Positions 25,567 to 33,861 of a stretch of DNA of 64,000 nucleotides are shown one piece after another. The notes under the pieces were generated by a model. It made no database searches, was not told the origin of the DNA, and was given only the letters and a program-made list of their open reading frames with translations. The position numbers and the translations under genes were made by a program. Source of the stretch: Amycolatopsis alba DSM 44262 (lineage in GTDB: Bacteria; Actinomycetota; Actinomycetes; Mycobacteriales; Pseudonocardiaceae); contig NZ_KB913032.1 of the NCBI RefSeq assembly GCF_000384215.1, positions 7,525,605 to 7,589,604 on the forward strand, in the 5' to 3' direction. Numbering within the stretch: position 1 is the stretch's first letter; each line of letters starts with the position of its first letter.

Positions 25567-26523
25567 ATGTCGCACGGTAGCCCCATCAATTCCGGCCCCA
25601 CGCAAGTGGCGGAAGAGATCCTCGAGCTGCACGGAGCGGAATTCGATGGCGCAACACGCGGCCGAGGTTGGACCAACGCCACCTGGCTGGCTGACGAGTT
25701 CGTCGTCCGTGTCGCGCGCGAGCCGGGTCCGTCGGACCTGCTCCGGGAGAAACGGCTGGCCACACTTCTCCCGGCCGAGGTCGGTTACCCCGCGATCATC
25801 GACGCCGGTGTCCGGCACAGGCACGAATGGGTACTGACCCGGCGGACGGTCGGGGAGAACCTCGAGGACGTCTGGCCGTCGCTGGATCATGCTGCCAGGG
25901 CGCGAGCGGTCGAACAGATGTGGGAACGGGCGCTCCATGTCCATCGTGTGGAAACGGCCGCGGCCGTACCGCACGCCCGCGCCCGCTCACCGTTCTTCCC
26001 GCAGAAGGCGGAGGAGGTGACGACGTCCCTCGTCCGACTTGTCAAAGCAGGAGAACTCACCACGTCCCAGGCCGCGGGGCTCGGCCGGGTGCTCGACCGT
26101 TTCTGGGCCGTGTTGCCGGACGCACCGCGGGCGTTGAACCACGGCGATCTCTGCTTGCCGAACACACTGTGGCACGACGGCGAGGTCGTGGCCCTGCTCG
26201 ACTTCGAGTTCGCCGTCGTCGCGGCCACCGCGATCGACCTCAACGAGATCGTGAAGATCGCCTTCGCGCCGGGTGCCTCCGACGAGCGCCTGCCACTGCG
26301 GGACGTGGTGACCCGGATCGCCGGATCCGCACTGACCACCGCAGGCGGGCCGGACGTTCTCCTCGGCTACTCGATCATGCTCGAGACGTGGCTGCTTGAA
26401 ACGGAACTGGCCGCAGGCGACGACGCCGACGAAGCCGGCCTCACGGCGTCCGCCGCGATGCTTAGAGCGTTCGCCGAGGGTGACGGAGGCTACTTCGCGC
26501 CGCTCCTGGCCGATCTCCGCTAA
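25567..26523 (+). CDS. Aminoglycoside phosphotransferase (APH) family kinase
   Basis: A 318-residue kinase-fold protein. The N-lobe has GATRGRGWTNATWLADEFVVRVAREPG, a typical nucleotide loop and beta strand with the Arg/Lys position. The catalytic loop is LNHGDLCLPNTLWHDG (H-G-D-x-x-x-x-N) and the metal motif ALLDFEFA. APH-family enzymes phosphorylate aminoglycosides, macrolides or small metabolites; the substrate cannot be read from this sequence. ATG 25567 has no ribosome site. TAGCAT at 25555-25560 sits at -10 distance, with CTGAC-like bases near 25534, so a leaderless transcript starting at the ATG is plausible. It is divergent from the LRV gene. Confidence 0.85.
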   Translation: MSHGSPINSGPTQVAEEILELHGAEFDGATRGRGWTNATWLADEFVVRVAREPGPSDLLREKRLATLLPAEVGYPAIIDAGVRHRHEWVLTRRTVGENLEDVWPSLDHAARARAVEQMWERALHVHRVETAAAVPHARARSPFFPQKAEEVTTSLVRLVKAGELTTSQAAGLGRVLDRFWAVLPDAPRALNHGDLCLPNTLWHDGEVVALLDFEFAVVAATAIDLNEIVKIAFAPGASDERLPLRDVVTRIAGSALTTAGGPDVLLGYSIMLETWLLETELAAGDDADEAGLTASAAMLRAFAEGDGGYFAPLLADLR

Positions 26524-26973
26524 CGGCCTGCGGCCCTGACCGGTCGCGAATCACCTTCGCTGCGGGAGCTACGCCCGCGACGGCGTCATAGACGACCGTT
26601 AAACAGGTCGCCGCGAACCGCATAGCTTTCCGACGTCGATCATATCGGCCAGGCGCACAGCCATCAGTCGTTGTCGCGCCGCCCCGAATGGTTGCCATCC
26701 GCACGATCGGAACCCGCCTGTACCACCGGGAAGACAAAACGCACCTGAGACCGATCCGGTTGGTGACCGTGGACGCCGTCGGGCACGGTGCGTACCAGTC
26801 GTGATCGGCCAGGGCGATGACCCGGTTCACAGATTCAGCGACGAAACGTCCGCTCATGCCGAATAGCGGATAAGAAACTGCGTAGAGCGGGCTCCGCGCG
26901 TAGGTTCATCGGGCTCGGCGATCCGGTGGCAGGCGGAGCCTCAGCCGGCTGGCAGTTGGAGAAGGGTGACCGT
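26524..26973. other. Intergenic region without a recognisable gene
   Basis: Nothing is recognised in 26524-26840 on either strand. The dispersed 25-bp hairpin repeat (copy 2) lies at 26847-26871, and the ribosome-site-like GGAGAAGGG just before 26974 belongs to the broken DUF3885 gene. Confidence 0.5.
26847..26871. repeat. Dispersed 25-bp hairpin repeat, copy 2
   Basis: CGTCCGCTCATGCCG then AATAGCGGAT: the stem TCCGCT/AGCGGA is intact and the variable bases lie in the loop. Same element as 11114-11138. Confidence 0.7.
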
Positions 26974-27547
26974 GTGTCGGACGACGACCTGTCAGCGCTG
27001 TGGCGGCAGCAGTGGCCGGGTGCCCTCCTTTGTCCCACATGGTGAACCGCGCTTTCCCTGATCGGTGGGTACGTTTCCACAGCCTGCCGGAGTCCAAGCG
27101 TTATCCCGACCACGACGCCGAGTACGACGTCGTACTGCATCGCCACAACTCGATTCTCGACGAGCTGTTCCAAGGGCAAGACATACGAATCATCACAACC
27201 CACTGGTCCGACGATCCGGAGCCGCAGGCGATGTCGCCACGGCGCGCACGTCAGCTTCCAGGCGCTCGCCACTGGAGATCCCTGCTCGACGACGAAGACG
27301 ACACCGACCCCACTACGCCCACCTGTACGTCGACCGCACGACCTGGCAGCCCGGTTTGCTGGATGACCTACTCCGCGACGTGGCCGACGAAGTTGTCGCC
27401 GATGTGATGATCACCAATCTGTCCGTCGACCGGATACACGCACCCTACGACGGAGGCGCCGACGTCCTGCTGCCCACGACCGCCGAACGCGACACCGTGA
27501 AGCGCCGACACATCGATTGGCTGTCCGTTCATTCCCACGGCTACTGA
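26974..27547 (+). pseudogene. DUF3885 gene broken by two frameshifts
   Basis: Three successive frames together spell a DUF3885 protein. Frame one from GTG 26974 gives DDDLSALWRQQWPG. After a lost base in the GGG run near 27020, frame two gives CPPLSHMVNRAFPDRWVRFH, SLPESKRYPDHDAEY, then NSILDELFQGQDIRIITTHW. After a second shift in the CCCC run near 27310, frame three gives HYAHLYVDRTTWQPGLLDDL and MITNLSVDRIHAPYDGGADV, ending at 27547. Both shifts are in short homopolymers, so a sequencing error is possible, but neighbouring broken genes favour real decay. The ribosome site TTGGAGAAGG precedes the GTG. The function of DUF3885 is unknown. Confidence 0.8.
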
Positions 27548-27555
27548 CGGCCCGA

Positions 27556-27580
27556 CGTCCGCTCATGCCGCTGTGCGGAT
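27556..27580. repeat. Dispersed 25-bp hairpin repeat, copy 3
   Basis: CGTCCGCTCATGCCG then CTGTGCGGAT; stem TCCGC/GCGGA. It lies eight bases past the DUF3885 stop. A degenerate relative (CGCTCATGCCGAAGAGC) lies at 24309-24325, just past the LRV gene stop. Confidence 0.7.
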
Positions 27581-27640
27581 GGTCAGGTCACCGACACAGT
27601 TTCCGGGATGAATCGCAGACCCAAAAGGCGGCCGAAGAGG

Positions 27641-28010
27641 TCAGAGCTCCCGGACGTGCAGCAATGACCGAACGTTCAGCTGTCGCCGAACCTGGTTGCT
27701 GTGCAGTGCGTCGACCACCGTCGCGGCACCGATCCAGGTCGCCTCCGCGTCCTCGACGAGGAGGTGGGCGGCGTTGGCCTGGCCGCCGGTTTCGATCCAG
27801 TCGTCGACGAACAGCACGCGATCGCCACTGGTGACCAGGCTCTTGCGGAAACCGAGGGTGAGGTGGCGGTCCTGGTAGTCCGGTGGCGTGGTTCGCTGCA
27901 GCCAGACATCACTGTCGCTGGACGCCACACGGTCTTTGCGAACCTCGACGAACCCGACGTCGAAGTGCAGAGCGACCAGCGGCCCCAGGAGGCAGCCGCG
28001 GGTTCGACAT
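27641..28010 (-). pseudogene. Truncated adenine phosphoribosyltransferase-like gene
   Basis: The C-terminal half of a PRTase is clear: TRGCLLGPLVALHFDVGFVE, then VRKDRV, DRHLTLGFRKSLVTSGDRVL, FVDDWIETGGQA (the PRPP-binding VDDxxxTGG motif), ATWIGAATVVDAL, ending LHVREL. The expected N-terminal part (ESRGF context and upstream helices) decays into unrelated sequence at about 28010, although the frame stays open to 28192. Beyond the junction the plus strand has a protein-like stretch (RSQHFKAWPLDTVIAEL, then GRPYRHVMATNSAYVVG) that I cannot identify. The gene thus seems cut by a rearrangement. Confidence 0.6.
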
Positions 28011-28264
28011 CCTGTCGGACTCCCGCCGTCCGGACCGGCTGCACCTGGTCGGTGCGTGGACCCTCGCGCACGAGATTCGACGGCGGCACCCTCTCGCAAA
28101 CCGTCGGAGACAGGCTCCGCAGCCAGCATTTCAAGGCGTGGCCGCTGGACACCGTCATCGCCGAACTGACCCAGGGCCGGCCGTACCGGCACGTCATGGC
28201 TACGAACTCGGCTTATGTTGTGGGTTTGTTATCTGTCCACACTCTTCCTCGGATCGTTCCGACG

Positions 28265-28430
28265 TCAGAGTCCGAACGCGTCGCCTTCGATGAGGACCAG
28301 ACGCCCAATCCTGATCAGGACGATGGGTAGCAGGATGTGGCCCCAGCGGGACAGCGCACGGGCAATGACCGGGCGGCTAGCGAAGAACCGGCCGACGGCA
28401 CCGCACAGCTTCCCCAGGTGGCCGGCCGCC
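28265..28430 (-). pseudogene. C-terminal remnant of a CadD-family cadmium transporter
   Basis: The minus strand reads GKLCGAVGRFFASRPVIARA, LSRWGHILLPIVLIRIGRLV, LIEGDAFGL and a stop at 28265-28267. This is the conserved last helix and tail of CadD-type cadmium-resistance transporters (RWGHxxLPxVLIxxGxxxLxEGGAFGL). The other four to five helices are absent. Confidence 0.7.
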
Positions 28431-28498
28431 GCCTTGGGTCTCCGAATCCGGCGAGCGGCGTGGGCGACCCGCGGGCAAGCCGCCCATGGGCCTTCAAG

Positions 28499-29112
28499 TC
28501 AGCGTGTGAGTGGGACAGCTACCCGGCCGGGGAACTGCGGGTTCTCCGCTTCGTCGAGCATCGCGGCGGCAACGGTGTCCCGGCTGACCATGATGCGGAA
28601 GATGCTCTTGGGGAGGCATCGAGCCCGACGGCGCGCCGGTGCGGGCTGATCGGTTTGTTCGTCAGGGGTCCGGCGTGGAAAACCGTCCCGCCGGCTTCGG
28701 TGACCATGGCGTCCGACTCGACCTTGTCGGCGACCTCCGCTCCGAGTCCCTTGAGGACCAGCCGGTTGAGCGCGCTTGCCACCGTGGCCGAGGGGCCTGT
28801 GCCGTAAGCACCCAGCCAAATGACGCGGGCGCCCGACGCCACCGCCGACCGGGCGCCCGCGGTCAGCACGCCCGGCTTCGTCCCCTTGGGCACACCCAGT
28901 CCGGACAGCACCAGTTCGCTGCCTTCGAGCGCCGAGTCAATCTCGTCAGTGTGGAACACGTCCGCGACGATCTTGGTCAGCCCAGGGGCGTCCGGAACGG
29001 TGATCCGGTCGGGATTGCGGGCAACGGCCCTGACGATGTGGCCACGTTCGAGTGCCTGCCGGGTAAGGGAGAGTCCGGTCGGGCCGGACGCGGCGAGAAC
29101 GGTGAGGTGCAT
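28499..29112 (-). pseudogene. NAD(P)-binding NmrA/SDR-like gene with one frameshift
   Basis: From ATG 29112 (CAGGAG upstream) the protein starts MHLTVLAASGPTGLSLTRQA, a Rossmann GxxGxxG-type nucleotide site, then VARNPDRI, VIWLGAYGTG and GTVFHAGPLTNKPIS. At about 28620 the frame shifts; the next frame gives LPKSIFRIMVSRDTVAAAML and DEAENPQFPGRVAVPLTR, ending at 28499. Together they form a normal about 203-residue atypical SDR. Without the shift the protein ends in random sequence. It lies six bases after the small frame ending at 29119. Confidence 0.78.
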
Positions 29113-29118
29113 GAAAAT

Positions 29119-29409
29119 CTACTCCTGGGGGTCGATGTGAACGATGTTTCCAGTTCGCGCGACGCCGTGCGGGGGCCGGTTTGTCCCCTGCTTTCCGGCC
29201 CCGCGCCCTCCATCAGGCGAGACGCACGACCGGTTTCCCCGACCACTCGCCACTGCGATCAGCTCCGCGTCCGAGTCCAAGGGTTCGATGCGGCCGACGC
29301 CTATCCACAGCCTGTCCCCGACGACCCAACGCGTCAGTACTGTGAGGTCCTGGTCGACGCGTGAGTCCTCGAACAGCGGGATGAACGTGCGGATGTCCCA
29401 CTCCGGCAA
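29119..29409 (-). CDS. Hypothetical small protein
   Basis: A 96-residue frame with a TTG start and GGGGA just upstream. The first 55 residues (PEWDIRTFIPLFEDSRVDQD ... TRWVVGDRLWIGVGRIEPLD) look like a real fold with alternating beta residues; the rest is Gly/Arg-rich and low in order. No family is recognised. Its stop overlaps the ribosome site of the NmrA-like gene, which suggests it may be part of that operon or a remnant of a larger gene. Confidence 0.35.
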   Translation of the reverse strand: MPEWDIRTFIPLFEDSRVDQDLTVLTRWVVGDRLWIGVGRIEPLDSDAELIAVASGRGNRSCVSPDGGRGAGKQGTNRPPHGVARTGNIVHIDPQE

Positions 29410-29457
29410 CTCCCCATCGTCCAGCAGAGCACCGGGCGTAATCTGACGAGCCGGATT

Positions 29458-30348
29458 TCAGTCGAGGATGTTCAGCTGTGCCGATGTATCCGGGGCATCG
29501 ACCGGATCGAGGTAGAAGCGGACCGCTCTGGCGCGACCGTCCTCGACCCGGATGATGACTGTGCCGCGGATGGTCTCGACGACCCCGTCGGCCCGCGTGC
29601 CGATCATCTCCCACTCCGTCCACACCCGGTCACCGTCCACCACGGAATCGATGACCCTGGCGTCCAGGCCGTGTGAATACCGGGCGAAAATCGTCGTGTA
29701 GTTCGCGCGAACCTGCTCGACACCGCGGAAGGAACGATCGGGGTGCACCGGCATCACGCAGTCGAAGTCGTCGGTGTAATTGGCCACCAGCTTGTCGACG
29801 TCACGATCGGACATCGCCGCAGCCATTCGAAACGGAACGGCGCGCACGTTGTCAGTCGATTTACTCGCTTCTCGCCCGCCTTTATCCGCAGACCCCGCAG
29901 CGATCGCGTAAAGCTCGGGGTTGCCTGCGAAAGGCGCCTTCCGCACGACGCGGATGTACCTCAGCCGCCATTCGTTATCGACCCGCTGAAGGTCGATGTG
30001 CCAGAAAGCCCGCACGACGAGCCAGTCGACCTCGTCGGCGGGAACGTGGTGGTAGGCCACCACGAAACTCCGGTAGGTAGCGTGGTCGCCCTTGAGCTCG
30101 ACGATGACGTTGGAGGTCGAATGGTGCGTACTCTGAAACCCTTCCAGCACCGCCCGGCTGGCGGCCACGAAATCATCGGCACTCAATTCTTGCGACGGCG
30201 TACCCAAGTGCTCGGAAACATCCATCGTGACGGTGTCGGCAACGATCGCACGCAGACCATCCCAGTCCTTGAGATCCTGCGACCAAGCGAAACGAGCCAC
30301 GGTCTCGGTGACAGCGACCCGGTCGGCGAGACGATTGACATCAGTCAT
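29458..30348 (-). CDS. Tandem SnoaL/NTF2-like domain protein
   Basis: A 296-residue protein with two NTF2-fold (SnoaL-like) domains. Domain one (about 1-145) starts RLADRVAVTETVARFAWSQD, contains FVVAYHHV and ends EWRLRYIRVVRK. Domain two (about 165-296) starts AMSDRDVDKLVANYTDDFDCVMP and ends GRARAVRFYLDPVD. The family includes small-ring cyclases, isomerases, dehydratases and binding proteins; no reaction can be assigned. ATG 30348 has GAAGGAA upstream. It is divergent from the MmyB-type regulator (170 bases apart), which probably controls it. Confidence 0.85.
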   Translation of the reverse strand: MTDVNRLADRVAVTETVARFAWSQDLKDWDGLRAIVADTVTMDVSEHLGTPSQELSADDFVAASRAVLEGFQSTHHSTSNVIVELKGDHATYRSFVVAYHHVPADEVDWLVVRAFWHIDLQRVDNEWRLRYIRVVRKAPFAGNPELYAIAAGSADKGGREASKSTDNVRAVPFRMAAAMSDRDVDKLVANYTDDFDCVMPVHPDRSFRGVEQVRANYTTIFARYSHGLDARVIDSVVDGDRVWTEWEMIGTRADGVVETIRGTVIIRVEDGRARAVRFYLDPVDAPDTSAQLNILD

Positions 30349-30518
30349 GAAATTCCTTCATCGAGAACACCATCGATAAAATATCGGGAGGGGCGCGTGT
30401 CAACACAGATTCGCGCGCGCTGTCTCCGCCTTCCTGGTGGTCATTCTTCCGGATTTCGGCTGCCGTAGCAGGGGCCAGGATGTCCCCTCCTGGCGGATGC
30501 CGCTGATATTCTTCGGTC

Positions 30519-31334
30519 ATGCCGGACGCGAGCACTCTGGGAATGGCGTTGCGGGAGCGACGTGAACGCACCCGCCCCGAACAAGTGGGTGTCGTCGGTC
30601 ACGGCCGCAGGCGCACGGGCGGCTTACGCCGGGAAGAGCTCGCCGAACTGGCCGGCGTGTCGACAGATCATCTGAAACGCATGGAGCAGGGCCGTCGGCA
30701 TCCCTCGCCTGGCGTGTTGAACGCCTTGGCCCGAGCACTCCGGGTGAGCAGGGCGGAGTACGAGCACCTGTGCACGCTGGCCGGTTACGCGCCAGTAGAA
30801 GGGCAGGTGCCACGGCGGCTCAGTCCTGGCGCGCGCCGACTCGTGGAGCGGATAGAGAGCACGGCGGTGTGCGTGCTCGACGCCACGTGGACGGTCGTCG
30901 GCTGGAACCGGGCTTGGGAAGCACTGGCCTGCGGGGCGCCCTCGCTCCACCCGCGCGAGGGCAACATCCCCTGGCGGGTGTTCGTCGGCCAGGGCGGCCG
31001 GGTGATGCGGTCGCCAGGTGACGACGCGCGCTTCCGGCGCCTGCTGGTGGCCGAACTGCGTGCGGCATCGACCCGCTACCCCGAAGACGAAGACCTGGCG
31101 TCTTTGATCACCGACCTCCAGCGCGCCAGCGCCGTGTTCGCCGAGCTCTGGGCCAACACGCCCACCGCCGGGCAGCACGACAGCCGGATGCTGCTGCAGC
31201 ATGAGGACCTGGGGCAGATCGCACTGGACTGCGACACCGTCCACATTCCCGACGGCGACCTGAGGGCGGTCGTGTTCACGGCAGACCCGCGCTCGGCCGA
31301 CGCGGACGCCGATGACGAACACTTCGGCCGGTGA
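30519..31334 (+). CDS. XRE-type regulator with MmyB-like ligand domain
   Basis: A 271-residue regulator. Residues 8-85 are a helix-turn-helix of the MmyB group (RRTGGLRREELAELAGVSTD, HLKRMEQGRRHPSPGVLNAL), and residues 105-260 form the MmyB-like PAS ligand domain (VLDATWTVVGWNRAWEAL, then FRRLLVAELRAASTRYPEDE). In Streptomyces such proteins usually control an adjacent oxidoreductase, cyclase or SDR gene, in line with the divergent SnoaL gene here. No ribosome site precedes ATG 30519; GATATT lies seven bases upstream at -10 distance, so the mRNA may be leaderless. Confidence 0.88.
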   Translation: MPDASTLGMALRERRERTRPEQVGVVGHGRRRTGGLRREELAELAGVSTDHLKRMEQGRRHPSPGVLNALARALRVSRAEYEHLCTLAGYAPVEGQVPRRLSPGARRLVERIESTAVCVLDATWTVVGWNRAWEALACGAPSLHPREGNIPWRVFVGQGGRVMRSPGDDARFRRLLVAELRAASTRYPEDEDLASLITDLQRASAVFAELWANTPTAGQHDSRMLLQHEDLGQIALDCDTVHIPDGDLRAVVFTADPRSADADADDEHFGR

Positions 31335-31545
31335 TCACTTCCCAACGTTGCTTCGTGGCCGGTGCGCGGTGAGGTCGGTGACGCCGCTGCGGGCGGCGAG
31401 GTCGCGGGTGAGTCGGGCGTTCTCGACATGAGCCGCCGGACGTCCGAGCCTTGAGCACGGCGAGTGACCGGGTGGTGTATAACCACCGTCCGCACGACAA
31501 GCTGCTGCTTGGTGATTGGTGACCGCGCACTCGCCCACCCGGTTC

Positions 31546-32679
31546 TCACCGCAGCGGCCGGAAGAAGTCGGTGAGGTCGTGAGCGAGCAGCTCGGGTTCT
31601 TCGTGTGCGGGGAAGTGACCGCCGCGGGGCATCTCCGTATACCTCGTTACGTTGTAGGTGCGCTCGGCCCAGCTGCGCGGCGGCCGGGTGAGATCGGCCG
31701 GGAACAGCGCGACGGCGGTGGGCACATCGATCCGCTCGACTCTGCGCGTCATGTTCTCGCTGTACTCGTAGTAGGGCCGGAACGAGGTCGAAATGGTGTT
31801 GGTGAACCAGTAGAGCGACGCCTGCGTCAGGAGGAAGTCGTCGCTGAACCGCGACGACAGGTCACCTCCGCAGTCGCTCCACGCGCGGTATTTCTCGATC
31901 ATCCATGCGAGCAGCCCGGTCGGCGAGTCGGCCAGCCCGTAGCTCAAGGTGACAGGTCGGGTGCTCTGCTGATGCTGATACGCGCCTTCCTTCGCCGACC
32001 AGGTCGTCACCGAGTCGAGGTGGGCGCGCTCCTGCGCGGTGATGCTCTCCTCGTCGTAGGCGACCGGACCGGCGACGGCCGTCAAGTGGATACCCACCAG
32101 AGCGTCGGGATGGGCTTCGGCCAGCCGGGAGGTGATGCCCGCGCCCAGGTCTGAGCCGTGCGCCCCGTACCGGGCAAGACCCAGTTCCTCTCGCATGAGC
32201 AAGTGCCACAGTTCGTGGGTCTGCACGGGATCCGTGAGCGAAGGCCGTTGCGGGGAGAAGGCGAATCCCGGCAGCGACGGGACGATGACGGTGAACGAGT
32301 CCGCCGCGCGACCACCGTGCTTGGACGGGGTGGCCAGTCGCTGGGCGAAGTCGGTCAACTCCAGGAACGAGCTGGGCCACCCGTTGGTCAGGACGATCGG
32401 CAGGGCGTCCGGAGCCTCGCCGTCGAAACGCAGGTAGTGCACCGGTGTCCCGGCGATGTCCGCGACGTGGTGGGGAAGAGCGTTGATGGCGGCTTCGTGA
32501 GCACGCCAGTCGTAGCCGGTTGCCCAGTAGTCGGCCAGTCGCCGCAGCTCACCGGGTTCGGTTCCGGCTGACCAGCCGGTCACCGGCCACGCAACCGGCC
32601 ATCGCGTGGCGGCCAGACGAGCTCGCAGCTCGCCGAGTTCGGCATCGGTGACCTCGAGTACGGGCTTAGTGAGCCTAAT
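31546..32679 (-). CDS. Epoxide hydrolase (EHN domain, alpha/beta-hydrolase), apparent ATT start
   Basis: A 377-residue protein if translation starts at ATT 32679, or 345 from GTG 32583. It has an EHN N-terminal domain (ELGELRARLAATRWP, then LADYWATGYDWRAHE), oxyanion-hole NGWPSS, nucleophile Asp in YGAHGSDLGAGI, and His in RGGHFPAHEEP. It would open epoxide rings with water. The conserved start of EHN lies upstream of GTG 32583 in the same frame, but no ATG, GTG or TTG exists there. ATT at 32679 sits six bases after a perfect AAGGAG and overlaps the stop of the TetR fragment (ATTAG). A G-to-T change in an ancestral ATGAG overlap would explain this. The SDR gene lies upstream in the same direction. 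Confidence 0.85.
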   Translation of the reverse strand: MRLTKPVLEVTDAELGELRARLAATRWPVAWPVTGWSAGTEPGELRRLADYWATGYDWRAHEAAINALPHHVADIAGTPVHYLRFDGEAPDALPIVLTNGWPSSFLELTDFAQRLATPSKHGGRAADSFTVIVPSLPGFAFSPQRPSLTDPVQTHELWHLLMREELGLARYGAHGSDLGAGITSRLAEAHPDALVGIHLTAVAGPVAYDEESITAQERAHLDSVTTWSAKEGAYQHQQSTRPVTLSYGLADSPTGLLAWMIEKYRAWSDCGGDLSSRFSDDFLLTQASLYWFTNTISTSFRPYYEYSENMTRRVERIDVPTAVALFPADLTRPPRSWAERTYNVTRYTEMPRGGHFPAHEEPELLAHDLTDFFRPLR

Positions 32680-32950
32680 GGTTTTCTCCTTGCACTCGCG
32701 GAACGTTGTCCTTGCCGGGCTGCTCGGCAGTCTTGGCGATCGCGGCCCGTGCCGCCTCCTGTGACCGCGGTCCGGTCGCCAGCAGTGCGTGCGTGATCAT
32801 CCCTTCGAGCAGCGCATCCAGGCGTGCGGCGTCGTCCGCGTCGGTGAAGCGGACCAGTACCTCTTGGCTGCTCCTGGTCCACCTCTGGGCCAGGACGCGC
32901 AGTTCGGGGTTGTGCAGTGCCGCGGGGGTGCGGCTCGAAACCGAGGACCG
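32675..32950 (-). pseudogene. C-terminal half of a TetR-family regulator
   Basis: The minus strand reads ALHNPELRVLAQRWTRSSQE, VLVRFTDADDAARLDALLEG, MITHALLATG and on to the stop at 32675. This is the ligand-domain end of a TetR regulator. No helix-turn-helix precedes it, and the upstream frame runs into the antisense of the SDR gene. The DNA-binding half has been lost, probably when the SDR gene moved next to it. Confidence 0.6.
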
Positions 32951-32987
32951 CGCCGTGACGGCGAAGTTTACGTCAGGGAGGCTGGCG

Positions 32988-33794
32988 TCAGATGTCCGTG
33001 CCGACGCGTTCGAAGGCCAGGGTGGGCAGGTCGACCGCGTGCGCGCCGCCATCGGCGACCAGTACCGCGCCGGTGATGTACGACGATTCCGGCGAGCCGA
33101 GGAACCAAACGATGGAGGCAATCTCGTCCGGTTCGGCGGGGCGCCGGAGCGGGACCTCGGCGGTGGCCCGGCGGTAGCCTTCGTCGCGCCCGCCGGCAAA
33201 CCCTGCCGCTTCGGCGAACTGGTCCATTTCGCCGTCGGCCATCGGAGTGCGAACCCAGCCGGGGCAGACCGCGTTCGCGCGGACACCGCGGGGCCCGTAG
33301 TCTCGGGCGATCGACCGGGTGAGACCGATCAGCGCGTGTTTCGCGACGGTGTACCCCGCGACGTTGGGACCCGCGAACAGACCGGCCAACGAGGACACGA
33401 CCACCACCTGTCCCCCGGCTTGCACCAGCGCGGGCAGCGAAGCCCGGCAGAACACGAACGCGCTTGAGAGGTTCGAGCGCAATGCCAACTCCCACTCCTC
33501 GTCGTCGGTGTCAGTCACCGACGACAGCCCGTGCCCGCCGGCGTTCGCGACGACAACATCCAGCCGCCCGAACCGACCGACGATCTCCGCGACCGCGTTC
33601 TCCGCGTCCGGGGACACGCTGGCATCACACGCGATGACGTGCGCACCGGTCTCCTTCGCCACCTTCTCCAGCGGTTCGCGCCGCCGTCCGAGGACCACCA
33701 CGTTCGCACCCTCGGCCGCGTAGCGGCGGGCCACCGCCGCACCAATGCCCGTACCCCCGCCGGTGACCGCGACGACCCTGCTCCCTGTACTCAC
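32988..33794 (-). CDS. Short-chain dehydrogenase/reductase
   Basis: A 268-residue classical SDR. TGGGTGIG (residues 11-18) binds the cofactor, LGRRR at the second strand suggests NADP(H), and NAG lies at the fourth strand. Catalytic Ser is in VVSSLAG, with YTVAK as the Tyr-Lys pair. The C-terminus ITGAVLVADGG is typical. The substrate is unknown. GTG 33794 has AAAGGA upstream. It precedes the TetR fragment and epoxide hydrolase in the same direction, so SDR and hydrolase may be transcribed together. Confidence 0.92.
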   Translation of the reverse strand: MSTGSRVVAVTGGGTGIGAAVARRYAAEGANVVVLGRRREPLEKVAKETGAHVIACDASVSPDAENAVAEIVGRFGRLDVVVANAGGHGLSSVTDTDDEEWELALRSNLSSAFVFCRASLPALVQAGGQVVVVSSLAGLFAGPNVAGYTVAKHALIGLTRSIARDYGPRGVRANAVCPGWVRTPMADGEMDQFAEAAGFAGGRDEGYRRATAEVPLRRPAEPDEIASIVWFLGSPESSYITGAVLVADGGAHAVDLPTLAFERVGTDI

Positions 33795-33861
33795 CTGAAG
33801 TCCTTTCCCTTGTCCTGAGCCGACTGTGTCGATGCCAGATCCACATGGCGGAGTTTCGGCC

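Noticed and set aside
26835..27272. A minus-strand 145-codon frame
   Set aside because: It is antisense to the DUF3885 pieces, whose conserved words are on the plus strand, and has no domain of its own.
31335..31545. Minus-strand stretch VENARLTRDLAARSGVTDL
   Set aside because: It looks like the coiled-coil end of a transposon-associated protein, but it is too short and without context to call; no start or upstream domain exists.
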